NCBI GenBank assembly: GCA_910574915.1
Contig: CAJTCR010000043.1
Span: 1 to 45,445 of the forward strand
DNA: 45,445 bases
DNA from: Eubacteriaceae bacterium
Lineage (GTDB): Bacteria > Bacillota > Clostridia > Lachnospirales > Lachnospiraceae
Direction: 5' to 3'
Part shown: one piece after another, positions 21,892-30,114 of the stretch
Layout of the letters: every line of letters begins with the position of its first letter
Position numbering within the stretch: position 1 is the stretch's first letter
Translations under genes and position numbers: made by a program
Notes under the pieces: model-generated
What the model was told of the DNA's origin: nothing
Databases searched by the model: none
Seen by the model: only the letters and a program-made list of their open reading frames with translations

Positions 21892-23064
21892 ATGAACAAT
21901 TTTATTTTTGAAAACGCAACGAAGGTGTTTTTCGGGAAAGGGTGTGTAAAGGAATACCTGTGCTGTCTGACAAAAGGATATGGCGATACGGTCATGCTGG
22001 CATACGGCGGCGGCTCCATTAAACGGAACGGTGTTTATGACGAGGTAACAGCAATTTTGAAAGCAGCGGGGAAAAATATTGTTGAGTTTCCGGGCATTAT
22101 GGCAAATCCCACTTATACGAAAGTGCTGGAAGGTGCAAGGCTGGCAAAGGAAAACAATGTGGGACTGATCCTCGGTATTGGCGGCGGTTCGGTTATGGAC
22201 TGCTGTAAGGCAGTATCCATTGCCGCCCGGTATCAGGGGGATGTATGGGCGGATTTTTGGGCGCGTCCCGGTATTTTTGATTTTGATCCTCTGCCGCTCG
22301 GTGTGATCGTCACAGTAGCGGGAACCGGGAGCGAGTGCAATGGCGGGGCTGTCATTACCAACGAAGAACTGAAAATAAAGACCGGGCGTGATTATCCGAA
22401 ATGCAATCCGAGGTTCGCCCTGCTTGATCCGACCTATACTTATAGCGTCCCAAAATTCCAGATGGTATCCGGCAGTTTTGACATTCTTTCGCACATCATG
22501 GAAATTTATTTCAGCGAGCCGGACGAGGACAATGTTTCCGACGACATTGCCGAGGCGCTTATGCGGAATGTGATCCGTAATCTGCGGGTGGCCGTTAAAA
22601 ACCCGGAGGACTACACGGCCAGAAGTAACCTTATGTGGGACGCAACAATGGCGGAAAATCGGATCATCAAGCTGGGAAAGAGGACAGATTTTCAATGCCA
22701 CCAGATGGAACATCAGCTTGGAGCTTATACAGACTGCAATCATGGCGCTGGGCTGGCGGTACTGCATCCGGTTTATTATCGTCATATCTATAAGGAGGGG
22801 CTGGCAAAGTTTAAGCGTTTTGCTGAGAATGTATGGGGAATTTCTGCGGAGGGAAAGACGGACGAGGAAATTGCCCGTGCCGGTATCAATGCGCTGGAAG
22901 ATTTTATTTTGGAGATTGGTCTGCCTGTGAACCTGCGGGAGTTAGGTGTGGATGAAAACACGGATTTGAAAGCGATTGCAGATTCCTGTGCGATTGTCTC
23001 CTGCAGCTATAAGAAGCTGACCCATGAAGAAATATTAGGAATTTTCAAAGAGTGTTTTAATTAA
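21892..23064 (+). CDS. iron-containing alcohol dehydrogenase (YqhD/BdhA-like)
   Basis: 390-aa cytoplasmic enzyme, start ATG 21892 with a GGAG-type ribosome binding site (AGGAGAACAGGAAG). Seen: NFIFENATKVFFGKG at the start, nucleotide-binding GGGS motifs (AYGGGS, GIGGGSVMD), the GTGSE motif in VAGTGSECNGGAV, and metal ligands in SFDILSHIMEIYF (Asp, His) and in QCHQMEHQLGAYTDCNHGAGLAVLHP. These are the landmarks of group III, NADPH-dependent butanol/aldehyde reductases that reduce short- and medium-chain aldehydes. In context it could detoxify an aldehyde released by the esterases or reduce an exogenous substrate. Confidence 0.93.
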   Translation: MNNFIFENATKVFFGKGCVKEYLCCLTKGYGDTVMLAYGGGSIKRNGVYDEVTAILKAAGKNIVEFPGIMANPTYTKVLEGARLAKENNVGLILGIGGGSVMDCCKAVSIAARYQGDVWADFWARPGIFDFDPLPLGVIVTVAGTGSECNGGAVITNEELKIKTGRDYPKCNPRFALLDPTYTYSVPKFQMVSGSFDILSHIMEIYFSEPDEDNVSDDIAEALMRNVIRNLRVAVKNPEDYTARSNLMWDATMAENRIIKLGKRTDFQCHQMEHQLGAYTDCNHGAGLAVLHPVYYRHIYKEGLAKFKRFAENVWGISAEGKTDEEIARAGINALEDFILEIGLPVNLRELGVDENTDLKAIADSCAIVSCSYKKLTHEEILGIFKECFN

Positions 23065-23084
23065 GTGAAAAGGAGAAAACGATT

Positions 23085-23792
23085 ATGAAAAAACTAACTG
23101 CTATTTTATTGAGTGTATTACTTGTATTCAGCCTTGCGGCCTGTGGCAATAATCAGCAGGCAACGGATACCACGCCGGAACCTTCTTCGGAACCGGTAAG
23201 CGAGACTACGTCGGAGCCGGAAAAAGCGGAGCAGTCTTCTGAAACGTCCTCTGCCAGCCAGTCAGAAAACGAGGATAATACTGTCGATACGGATGTGGAA
23301 AGTACGGGCGGAAAAACGCTGATTGTTTACTATTCAGCTTCCGGGAATACGGAGGAGGTTGCAAATTATATTGCTTCTGCTACGGGCGGAGATTTGTTTG
23401 AGATCGTGCCCACGGAAATTTATACAAATGCTGACCTTGATTGGACGGATGATGACAGCCGCGTATCCAGAGAACATGACAATGAGGATGAAAGAGATGT
23501 CCCGCTTGTATCTGATACGGTGGATAATTGGGACGAGTACGATACAGTGTTTATCGGATACCCGATCTGGTGGGGGATTGCGGCATGGCCTGTAGACGGT
23601 TTCATAAAGGCGAATGACTTCACAGGAAAAACGGTGATACCTTTCTGCACTTCTTCAAGCTCCGGTTTGGGTGAAAGTGGCGAACTGCTTGAAGAAATGG
23701 CCGGAACGGGGGAATGGCTGGAAGGTGAGCGTTTCCGCTCAGGAGCTTCGGAAGAAACAGTCCGGTCATGGGTAGAAGGATTAGGATTATAA
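23085..23792 (+). CDS. lipoprotein flavodoxin
   Basis: 235-aa. Lipoprotein signal KKLTAILLSVLLVFSLAACG with lipobox LAAC, then a Glu/Ser/Thr-rich linker of about 50 residues. Flavodoxin domain from about residue 78: TLIVYYSASGNTEEVANYIASATGGDLFEI with the FMN-phosphate loop SASGNT, then YDTVFIGYPIWWGIAAWPVDGF with the isoalloxazine-binding WW, and FCTSSSSGLGESGELL. This is the flavodoxin_4/WrbA-like short family. Extracytoplasmic flavodoxins are unusual because FMN and electrons must be supplied outside; the DUF4405 membrane protein in the same operon could feed electrons. That link is inferred. Confidence 0.9.
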   Translation: MKKLTAILLSVLLVFSLAACGNNQQATDTTPEPSSEPVSETTSEPEKAEQSSETSSASQSENEDNTVDTDVESTGGKTLIVYYSASGNTEEVANYIASATGGDLFEIVPTEIYTNADLDWTDDDSRVSREHDNEDERDVPLVSDTVDNWDEYDTVFIGYPIWWGIAAWPVDGFIKANDFTGKTVIPFCTSSSSGLGESGELLEEMAGTGEWLEGERFRSGASEETVRSWVEGLGL

Positions 23793-23805
23793 CAGGAGCC
23801 AGACT

Positions 23806-25470
23806 ATGAGAAAAATAATAGCTGTTCTCGCAAGTGTGTTAATGATTATTACACTGGCCGCTTGTGGAAAAAAGGAAGAAAAACAATCCTTGCCGGAAGA
23901 AAGTATTGTATCAGACAGTACGGCTCCACCTGCAAAGGTGGAGCCGGGGAAAAATGAAAGTACAGGCTCCCGCGTTTTAATTGCTTACTTTTCTATGCCG
24001 GAGGATGCAGATACTTCCGGTGTGGATGCCATTTCTGGTGCAAGTATTGTGGTAAGGGATGGGGAGCGGGAGGGAAATACAGAATTTGTCGCGAAGATCA
24101 TACAGGAAACAGTGGGCGGCGATCTGTTCCGAATAGAAACCGTGCAGGATTATCCCTTAGACCATGATTCGTTAGTGGATCAGGCTGCAGATGAACAGGA
24201 GGAAAACCTGCGACCGGAGCTTGCGAGCCATATCGAAAATCTGGAACGATATGATACCATCATTTTAGGATACCCGAATTGGTGGGGAGATTTGCCTATG
24301 CCGGTATATTCGTTCTTGGAGGAATATGACTTCGGAGCCAAAACAATCATTCCTTTTGTAACACATGGCGGCAGTAGTTTTTCTGACACAAGGAATACGA
24401 TTTCTGAATTGCAGCCCGACGCAGCTATAAGCGAAAATACGTTTTCTCTTTCCAGAAATGATGTGGCGGAAAGTGAAGCAGAAATCAGGCAATGGGCGGA
24501 AAGCCTCAATCTGAAATCGGATACAGATGGAATACCAGCGGGGGCAGAAAATATGCAGATAGAGGGAAACAAAACCGACCTAAGCGGGACTGTACCGGAG
24601 GAACTGGAATATATACCGGCTGAATATAAAAGTCCTTCGGAACATCCGGGAATGCTGGAAAAATTGACCTATCAGACGTGGGAATCCTTTTCCTATGAGG
24701 AACGGACGCAGGAACTGACAAAAGAGGCGTGGGTGTATCTGCCTTATGGCTATTCAGAAGATCAGAAATATAATGTATTCTATTTAAGTCATGGCGGATG
24801 GAGCAATGAAACAACGGTTATGGGAACAGACCAAAACCCGAACTCTTTTAAGTATGTGATCGACCATGCCATAGAAGATGGGAAGATACAGCCCCTTATT
24901 ATCGTCCTACCGACCTATAATAATACAAGCGGCAAGGACAGCGGGGATTACAGCCTTGCGCTTCAGTTGACAGACCAGTTTCACAATGAGCTGGTAAATG
25001 ACCTGATTCCGGCGGTGGAAAGTAAATACAGCACTTATGCGGAGAATACCTCGTTGGAAGGCATAAAAGCGTCCCGCGATCACAGAGGATTTGGCGGTTT
25101 TTCAATGGGTTCTGTCAATACATGGTGTACTTTCCGGTATGCGCTTGATTATTTCCGGTATTTTATGCCTATGAGCGGAAGCTACTCCACAGACGGTGAA
25201 TACATGGCGGAACTGGTAAAAGAATCCGGTCATGATTCTGATGATTTTTTTATATTTGCTGCTTCTGGCACGGATGATTTCGCGTACAGTGCATTTAAGG
25301 CGCAAATTATGGCAATGGGGAGTGTTTCGGATGGCACATTCCGTTTTGCGGACAATGAGGCGGATGGAAATCTGTCCTTTTTGGAACGGGAGGGATATGT
25401 TCACGATGGGATAGCCAGTGATGAATATACCTACAATGGACTTAGGTTTTTTTGGAACAGGGAACAGTGA
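23806..25470 (+). CDS. lipoprotein flavodoxin-esterase fusion
   Basis: 554-aa two-domain lipoprotein. Signal MRKIIAVLASVLMIITLAACG with lipobox LAAC. Residues about 45-225 form a second flavodoxin domain (RVLIAYFSMPEDAD, YDTIILGYPNWWGDLPMPVYSF, FVTHGGSSFSDT). The FMN loop SxTGxT is replaced by MPEDAD and an insertion, so cofactor binding may differ. From about 265 to the end there is a feruloyl-esterase/esterase-D-type hydrolase: FYLSHGGWSNETTVMG, IVLPTYNN, GFGGFSMGSVNTW (GxSxG), and the Asp in ASGTDDF. The fusion of a redox domain to a hydrolase on one anchored chain is striking and points to coupled reduction and deacylation of one substrate outside the cell. Confidence 0.85.
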   Translation: MRKIIAVLASVLMIITLAACGKKEEKQSLPEESIVSDSTAPPAKVEPGKNESTGSRVLIAYFSMPEDADTSGVDAISGASIVVRDGEREGNTEFVAKIIQETVGGDLFRIETVQDYPLDHDSLVDQAADEQEENLRPELASHIENLERYDTIILGYPNWWGDLPMPVYSFLEEYDFGAKTIIPFVTHGGSSFSDTRNTISELQPDAAISENTFSLSRNDVAESEAEIRQWAESLNLKSDTDGIPAGAENMQIEGNKTDLSGTVPEELEYIPAEYKSPSEHPGMLEKLTYQTWESFSYEERTQELTKEAWVYLPYGYSEDQKYNVFYLSHGGWSNETTVMGTDQNPNSFKYVIDHAIEDGKIQPLIIVLPTYNNTSGKDSGDYSLALQLTDQFHNELVNDLIPAVESKYSTYAENTSLEGIKASRDHRGFGGFSMGSVNTWCTFRYALDYFRYFMPMSGSYSTDGEYMAELVKESGHDSDDFFIFAASGTDDFAYSAFKAQIMAMGSVSDGTFRFADNEADGNLSFLEREGYVHDGIASDEYTYNGLRFFWNREQ

Positions 25471-25497
25471 TTTGCATGATAAAGGAGGAAGATCAAA

Positions 25498-25947
25498 ATG
25501 AGCATTGTATTTATCAACGGCAGCCCGAATAAAAACGGCAATACAGCGGGGCTTGCAAAAGAATTGTTAAAGGGCAGGGATTATGAAACGCTGAATCTGA
25601 CCGATTACCGGATCGGCAGCTACGGGCAGGACTTCCCGGATGATCAGCTCGGAGAGGTTATTGCAAAAATAAAGGAGTCGGAAGTGATCGTGATTGGCTC
25701 CCCGCTGTATTGGCACAATATCTGCGGCTCTGTGCGCAATATGCTGGATCGCTTTTATGGTCTGGTAGAGGAAGGAGCTTTATCGGGAAAATCGCTGTAT
25801 TTTCTCTTTCAGGGAGCAGCTCCGGAAAAATGGATGATGGAGGCCGGGGAATATACTATGAAGCGTTTTGCAGGGCTTTATGGGATGGAGTATGCAGGAA
25901 TGGTCACCAATCGCTCCGAGGCGGGCAGATTGTCGGAGAAATTATGA
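25498..25947 (+). CDS. cytoplasmic NADPH-dependent FMN reductase/flavodoxin
   Basis: 149-aa, start ATG 25498 with AAGGAGG upstream. Seen: MSIVFINGSPNKNGNTAGLAKELL with the phosphate-binding GSPxxxGNT loop, VIVIGSPLYWHNICGSVRNMLDRFYGL with the flavin-side SPLYW, and a C-terminal GMVTNRSEAGRL. It is a short member of the NADPH-dependent FMN reductase/flavodoxin-like fold (usual 150-190 aa). No signal peptide, so it is the cytoplasmic counterpart of the two lipoprotein flavodoxins. Possibly it passes electrons from NAD(P)H to a flavin or quinone. Confidence 0.87.
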   Translation: MSIVFINGSPNKNGNTAGLAKELLKGRDYETLNLTDYRIGSYGQDFPDDQLGEVIAKIKESEVIVIGSPLYWHNICGSVRNMLDRFYGLVEEGALSGKSLYFLFQGAAPEKWMMEAGEYTMKRFAGLYGMEYAGMVTNRSEAGRLSEKL

Positions 25948-25982
25948 GAATATTTTCATCAATGTTATAGGAGGAATACAGC

Positions 25983-26738
25983 ATGGCGGTAAAACAAACA
26001 GCAGGAAGGACTGCACTTGGGGAATTTGCCCCTAAATTTGCAGAGCTGAATGATGATGTGCTTTTTGGGCAGGTATGGAGCCGGGAAGATAAAATGTCTC
26101 TCCGTGACCGTTCTCTTATCACGGTTGTATCGCTGCTTTCGCAGGGGCTTACCGATACCTCTTTTGTTCATCATCTTGAAGCGGCAAAAGCAAACGGCAT
26201 AACGAAAACTGAAATTGCCGAGATCATTACACATGCGGCCTTTTATGCAGGGTGGCCAAAGGCGTGGGCGGCGTTCCGTCTGGCAAAGGAAATCTGGAAT
26301 GATGAAACAAACGGAACAGATGAAAAGGCTCTGCATGAAAAGTCTATGATATTTCCAATCGGCCAGCCAAACGATGCGTTTGCACAGTATTTTTCAGGGC
26401 AGAGCTATCTGCTTCCGATTTCCAAAGAGCAGGTGGGTATTTTTAATGTGACCTTTGAGTCGGGCTGCCGGAACAACTGGCACATCCATCATGCTGACAA
26501 GGGCGGCGGACAGATTCTGGTTTGTGTGGCAGGCAGGGGCTTTTATCAGGAATGGGGAAAAGAACCGGTCTGCATGACAGCGGGAGATACCGTCAATATT
26601 CCGGCAGGCGTGAAGCATTGGCATGGAGCAGCGCCGGACAGTTGGTTCTCCCATCTGGCGGTAGAGGTGCCGGGGGAAAACGTGCGTACAGAATGGTGTG
26701 AACCGGTCAACAGTGAAGATTACAAAAAAATAAAATAA
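25983..26738 (+). CDS. carboxymuconolactone decarboxylase-cupin fusion
   Basis: 251-aa, ATG 25983 after GGAGG. N-terminal CMD/AhpD-like domain (residues 1-110): LFGQVWSREDKMSLRDRSLITVVSLLSQGL, then LEAAKANGITKTEIAEIITHAAFYAGWPKAWAAFRLAKEI; the family's usual CxxC is not present, so a peroxidase role is unlikely. C-terminal cupin (about 135-245): NVTFESGCRNNWHIHHADKGGGQILVCVAGRGFYQEWG, then IPAGVKHWHGAAPDSWFSHLAVE, with metal-binding histidines HIHH and H in KHWHG. The same fusion is common next to aldo/keto reductases and flavodoxins in gut bacteria. It probably handles a small aromatic or lactone-like substrate; the exact reaction is unknown. Confidence 0.9.
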   Translation: MAVKQTAGRTALGEFAPKFAELNDDVLFGQVWSREDKMSLRDRSLITVVSLLSQGLTDTSFVHHLEAAKANGITKTEIAEIITHAAFYAGWPKAWAAFRLAKEIWNDETNGTDEKALHEKSMIFPIGQPNDAFAQYFSGQSYLLPISKEQVGIFNVTFESGCRNNWHIHHADKGGGQILVCVAGRGFYQEWGKEPVCMTAGDTVNIPAGVKHWHGAAPDSWFSHLAVEVPGENVRTEWCEPVNSEDYKKIK

Positions 26739-26758
26739 TGATTACAGGAGGGAAAGTC

Positions 26759-27601
26759 ATGGAATATGTAACTTTGAACAATGGGATCAAGATGCCGGTG
26801 TTGGGATACGGTGTGTATCAGGTAAGCAATGAGGAATGTGAACGCTGTGTGCTGGATGCAATCAGTGTCGGCTACCGCTCCATTGATACGGCGCAGGCAT
26901 ACGGGAATGAAGAAGCTGTGGGCAATGCAATTAAAAAATGCGGCGTTCCCCGTGGAGAATTATTTATCACCACAAAAGTATGGATCAGCAACGGTGGCTA
27001 TGAAAAAGCGAAGGCTTCTTTGAAGGAATCCCTGCGTAAGCTGCAGACGGAATATATTGATCTGGTGCTTATCCACCAGCCTTTCAATGACTATTATGGA
27101 ACTTACCGGGCAATGGAAGAAGCATATAAGGAAGGCTGGATTCGCGCTATCGGTGTATCGAATTTCTACCCTGACCGTCTGATTGACCTGTGCAGTTTTG
27201 TGGAAGTGAAACCGGCGATCAATCAGGTGGAGACCCATGTGTTCCAGCAGCAGGCACAGGCACATGAATATATGGTGAAATATGGCGTACAGCATGAATC
27301 GTGGGGGCCTTTTGCGGAGGGGCGCAAAGATTTCTTTACCAATCCTGTTTTGACGAAGATTGGGGAGAAATATAACAAGAGTGCGGCGCAGACTGCTCTC
27401 CGCTTCCTGATCCAGAGCGGTGTTGTAGTAATCCCGAAGTCTACGCACAAGGAGCGCATGATTCAGAATATGGATGTGTTTGATTTTGTGCTGAATGATG
27501 AGGATATGGCGGCAATTCAGGCATTGGATGAAAAGGAAAGCCTGTTCTTTTCCCACTATGACCCGGCAACGGTAGAAATGCTGACGGGGCTTCACAGGTA
27601 A
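26759..27601 (+). CDS. aldo/keto reductase
   Basis: 280-aa, start ATG 26759 after GGAGGG. Catalytic tetrad visible: Asp and Tyr in YRSIDTAQAYGNE, Lys in FITTKVWIS, His in DLVLIHQPFNDYYG. Cofactor loop VIPKSTHKERMIQN is near residue 230. It resembles the 2,5-diketo-gluconate/glyoxal reductase group (NADPH-dependent reduction of aldehydes and ketones), which usually has about 275-285 residues. Second carbonyl reductase of the operon besides the iron alcohol dehydrogenase, so the pathway handles reactive carbonyls. Confidence 0.93.
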   Translation: MEYVTLNNGIKMPVLGYGVYQVSNEECERCVLDAISVGYRSIDTAQAYGNEEAVGNAIKKCGVPRGELFITTKVWISNGGYEKAKASLKESLRKLQTEYIDLVLIHQPFNDYYGTYRAMEEAYKEGWIRAIGVSNFYPDRLIDLCSFVEVKPAINQVETHVFQQQAQAHEYMVKYGVQHESWGPFAEGRKDFFTNPVLTKIGEKYNKSAAQTALRFLIQSGVVVIPKSTHKERMIQNMDVFDFVLNDEDMAAIQALDEKESLFFSHYDPATVEMLTGLHR

Positions 27602-27623
27602 ATCAGAGGCGAGGTGGCAGAGA

Positions 27624-28544
27624 ATGAAAAACGGAACAATCTTGTTTGGTATATTAGCTGCGCTATTCCTGTTTACTGCATGTGGCGCAAAAGAAGATAT
27701 TGATAATAATATATCGGCAGAAAACGCTGTGCAGATAGAAAACAGCTCTACGGAAGAATCCTCCGAAAGTGCAAATGAGACTGTTCCAACAATCTCTGCC
27801 ACAGAAAAGAAGGAGGATTTATCAGTGGGAAGTACGCTCGTTGCGGAGCAAATATTAACCGGAGCGGACGGGGATATTCATTACAGCTATTATCTGCCGG
27901 AGGATTTTGACGAGAGTAAAAAATACCCTATGATGGTAGTCATGCCGGGATATGACATGATGTGGTTTGGAGAGGATTCCTCCGTTAGTAATCTGAATTG
28001 GAGCGGTTTTCTGGCATGGACGGAGCTTGACGAAGATATGATTGTTGTTTCGGCACAGCTTACCGACTGGCGGGAGAAATCCGCAAGGCAGGCGATAGAA
28101 TTGACGGAGTATTTTCTTGATAATTTTCCCGTTGATGTAAAACGGGTATATGCTGCCGGATATTCCGCTGGCGGAGAAACGATGTCGCAGGCTGTATCCA
28201 TGCGCCCGGACTTATATGCAGCTTATTTACACGGTGCTTCACAATGGGATGGAACCTTTGAGTCTATTGCAGAAAATGGCGTTGCTGTTTATATCTTTAT
28301 GGCTGAAAATGACGAGTATTACGGTTCAGGGAAAGCAAGGGACGCTTATAACGGTTTGCATGAAGCCTATTTGGATACAGGCTTAACAGAAAGCCAGATA
28401 GAGGATGTACTGTGTCTGGAGATCCCGGATAACGAATATTTTAACAGCCGTGGAATTTACAATTATCACGGCGGCGGGAATATTTTATTTCAGGATAAAA
28501 GTATTTTGAATTGGATTATAGAAAAAAGGAAATCTATCCGTTAG
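27624..28544 (+). CDS. lipoprotein esterase (prolyl-oligopeptidase fold)
   Basis: 306-aa, start ATG 27624. Signal KNGTILFGILAALFLFTACG with lipobox FTAC, followed by a Ser/Glu-rich linker. Hydrolase domain: IHYSYYLPEDFDESKKYPMMVVMPGYDMMWFG, VYAAGYSAGGETMSQAVSMRPDLYAA with the nucleophile GYSAGG, VYIFMAENDEYYG with the acid, and the histidine in IYNYHGGGNILF. It resembles the PHB-depolymerase/esterase group. Third anchored hydrolase of the operon, next to DUF4405 (20 bp). Substrate unknown. Confidence 0.85.
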   Translation: MKNGTILFGILAALFLFTACGAKEDIDNNISAENAVQIENSSTEESSESANETVPTISATEKKEDLSVGSTLVAEQILTGADGDIHYSYYLPEDFDESKKYPMMVVMPGYDMMWFGEDSSVSNLNWSGFLAWTELDEDMIVVSAQLTDWREKSARQAIELTEYFLDNFPVDVKRVYAAGYSAGGETMSQAVSMRPDLYAAYLHGASQWDGTFESIAENGVAVYIFMAENDEYYGSGKARDAYNGLHEAYLDTGLTESQIEDVLCLEIPDNEYFNSRGIYNYHGGGNILFQDKSILNWIIEKRKSIR

Positions 28545-28564
28545 GGCGAAAGGAGACAGGCAGC

Positions 28565-29248
28565 ATGAAACGGAAAACAATTTTGAAAATCGTGGTCGAT
28601 ATTGGGATGACGGTCATGCTGCTGCTTCTGATGACTTATGAGCTGATTGGCGAGGCGGCGCATGAGTGGATTGGGATAGGGATGTTTTGTCTTTTCCTTA
28701 TCCATCATATTTTGAACCGAAAATGGTGCCATTGCGTTTTCAAAGGGAAATATACATTGTTTCGTATTTGGCAGACTGTTCTTGTTATTGGAATCCTGCT
28801 CACAATGGTCGGTTCCATGTATAGCGGAGTGATTCTTTCCGAACACGCATTGTCATTTCTTCCGATCAAGGGTGGGCGGGCTTTTGCCAGAGAGGTTCAC
28901 ATGCTTTCCGCTTATTGGGGATTTGTGTTGATGTCACTTCATCTTGGATTACATTGGAGCATAATGATGGGGATGGCAAAGCGGTTTGTAAAGAAACTTC
29001 CAACAGCAGGAAAATGGCTGCTTCGTGGGATTGCCGCCTTTATCGCCGGGTATGGCGTGTATGCTTTCATACAGAGGGAGATTGGACGGTATATGCTCTT
29101 GAAAAATCACTTTGCATTTTTTGATTTTGAGGAACCGTTGATTTTCTTTCTGGCAGATTATGTGGCAGTCATGGCTTTGTTTGTGTGGGTAAGCCATTAT
29201 TTTTCTAAGGGGCTGAGATACATAATACAGATAAGAAAAACAAAATAA
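28565..29248 (+). CDS. DUF4405 multi-pass membrane protein (cytochrome b561-like)
   Basis: 227-aa, start ATG 28565 after AAAGGAGACAGG. About five hydrophobic segments (starting near residues 8, 36, 70, 114 and 155). Candidate haem ligands: AAHEW (residue 33), LIHHIL (47-48) and VHMLSAYWGFVLMSLHLGLHW, the repeated His pattern characteristic of DUF4405/cytochrome b561-like quinol-linked membrane proteins. Inference: as the only membrane component in the operon it could move electrons across the membrane to the anchored flavodoxins. It is the last gene, followed by a strong terminator. Confidence 0.8.
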   Translation: MKRKTILKIVVDIGMTVMLLLLMTYELIGEAAHEWIGIGMFCLFLIHHILNRKWCHCVFKGKYTLFRIWQTVLVIGILLTMVGSMYSGVILSEHALSFLPIKGGRAFAREVHMLSAYWGFVLMSLHLGLHWSIMMGMAKRFVKKLPTAGKWLLRGIAAFIAGYGVYAFIQREIGRYMLLKNHFAFFDFEEPLIFFLADYVAVMALFVWVSHYFSKGLRYIIQIRKTK

Positions 29249-29283
29249 AATTTTCTTTACATCAAGGCAAGCATATCTTGCCC

Positions 29284-29320
29284 AAAAAGGTCAATCTGCC
29301 TTGTGTAGATTGGCCTTTTT
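29284..29320 (+). terminator. terminator of the LysR-linked operon
   Basis: AAAAAGGTCAATCT pairs with AGATTGGCCTTTTT (one G-T pair) across a 9-nt loop, ending in T5. It stands 35 bp after the DUF4405 stop. Between here and 29474 there is no gene; the sequence from about 29390 is a GC-richer leader with GAGGAGG and GGGAGG. Confidence 0.8.
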
Positions 29321-29474
29321 ACATTGCATTGTCGAAAACTGTCAAGAAATGGCAGTAAATTTTTTTGAGAAATATTCAAAAATCTTTCCGGTTTGCCATG
29401 CCGAGATGTGTTCTGGTATTACGAGGAGGTGAAAAACCAGCCGCGCTCGAATCTGACAGAAGGGAGGAAGTGCC

Positions 29475-29897
29475 ATGCTATCTCCTTCAAACGAAGACCG
29501 AATTTGCGCCATGTTCGATTCCTTCTGCAAAACGGTGTCGCGCAACTTTGTCAGAAATTTAGACCGGGCCGAGGGCAACCGGGACAAGCATTTTGCCGAC
29601 GAACCGGTAGACTATCTTCTGGAAACATTAGGCCGCAGGGATGAATACCCTTCCGAGTCTTTCGTGCTTTATGTGGGCGGATACTCCTGTGCGGTGGAGA
29701 GCGAAACTTTATATAAAGCACTGTTATCCCTGCCGGAAAAGCAGAGGAACGTCCTGCTGTTGGACTTTTGGGGCGACCTTTCCGACCGGGAAATCTCGGA
29801 AAAGATGGAGGTGACGCCGCGCACTGTCTACAACCTGCGGCAGCGCGCATTTAGCAAAATCCGCGAGTATTATGAAAAGCGGGGACGAGATCCATGA
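29475..29897 (+). CDS. sigma-70 region 4-like regulator
   Basis: 140-aa, ATG 29475 with GGGAGG 8 bp upstream. N-terminal part FDSFCKTVSRNFVRNLDRAEGN and the C-terminal sigma-70 region 4 HTH: LYKALLSLPEKQRNVLLLDFWGDLSDREISEKMEVTPRTVYNLRQRAFSKIREY. This is the sigma-like protein that opens regulatory modules in Tn916/Tn1549-like elements and prophages. First gene of the GC-rich block and translationally coupled to the next gene (26-bp overlap). Confidence 0.85.
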   Translation: MLSPSNEDRICAMFDSFCKTVSRNFVRNLDRAEGNRDKHFADEPVDYLLETLGRRDEYPSESFVLYVGGYSCAVESETLYKALLSLPEKQRNVLLLDFWGDLSDREISEKMEVTPRTVYNLRQRAFSKIREYYEKRGRDP

Positions 29898-30114
29898 ATT
29901 AAACTATGAGCTGATCAAAAGAGCGGTTCACGGCGAGCCGGAGGCGTTGGAGGAAATTTTGGGGATATATGAGCCTTACCACGATTCCCTTGTGACTTCT
30001 GATGTTGCGGGGGCCGACGGCAAAATCCACAGGGTAATCGACGAGGACAAGAAAATTCAGGTACAAATGCACCTTGTGGACGTGATCCAGAAAAAATGGA
30101 GGGAACTGATATGA
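29872..30114 (+). CDS. helix-turn-helix/element protein, 80 aa
   Basis: Starts inside the sigma-like gene (ATG 29872) and its TGA overlaps the ATG of the DUF3825 gene. Seen: LIKRAVHGEPEALEEILGIYEPYHDSLVTSDV, then DEDKKIQVQMHLVDVIQKKWRELI, which matches the small helix-turn-helix proteins that follow the sigma-like protein in Tn916-type elements. Probably a regulator or partner of the sigma-like product. Overlaps on both sides show tight translational coupling. Confidence 0.8.
   Translation: MKSGDEIHELNYELIKRAVHGEPEALEEILGIYEPYHDSLVTSDVAGADGKIHRVIDEDKKIQVQMHLVDVIQKKWRELI

Noticed and set aside
21616..22785. 389-codon minus-strand open frame
   Set aside because: It runs antisense through the hydrolase and iron alcohol dehydrogenase genes, which have clear motifs and ribosome binding sites; Cys/His/Arg-rich shadow composition.
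26960..27802. 280-codon minus-strand open frame
   Set aside because: Antisense to the aldo/keto reductase and the esterase signal region; no ribosome binding site or domain.
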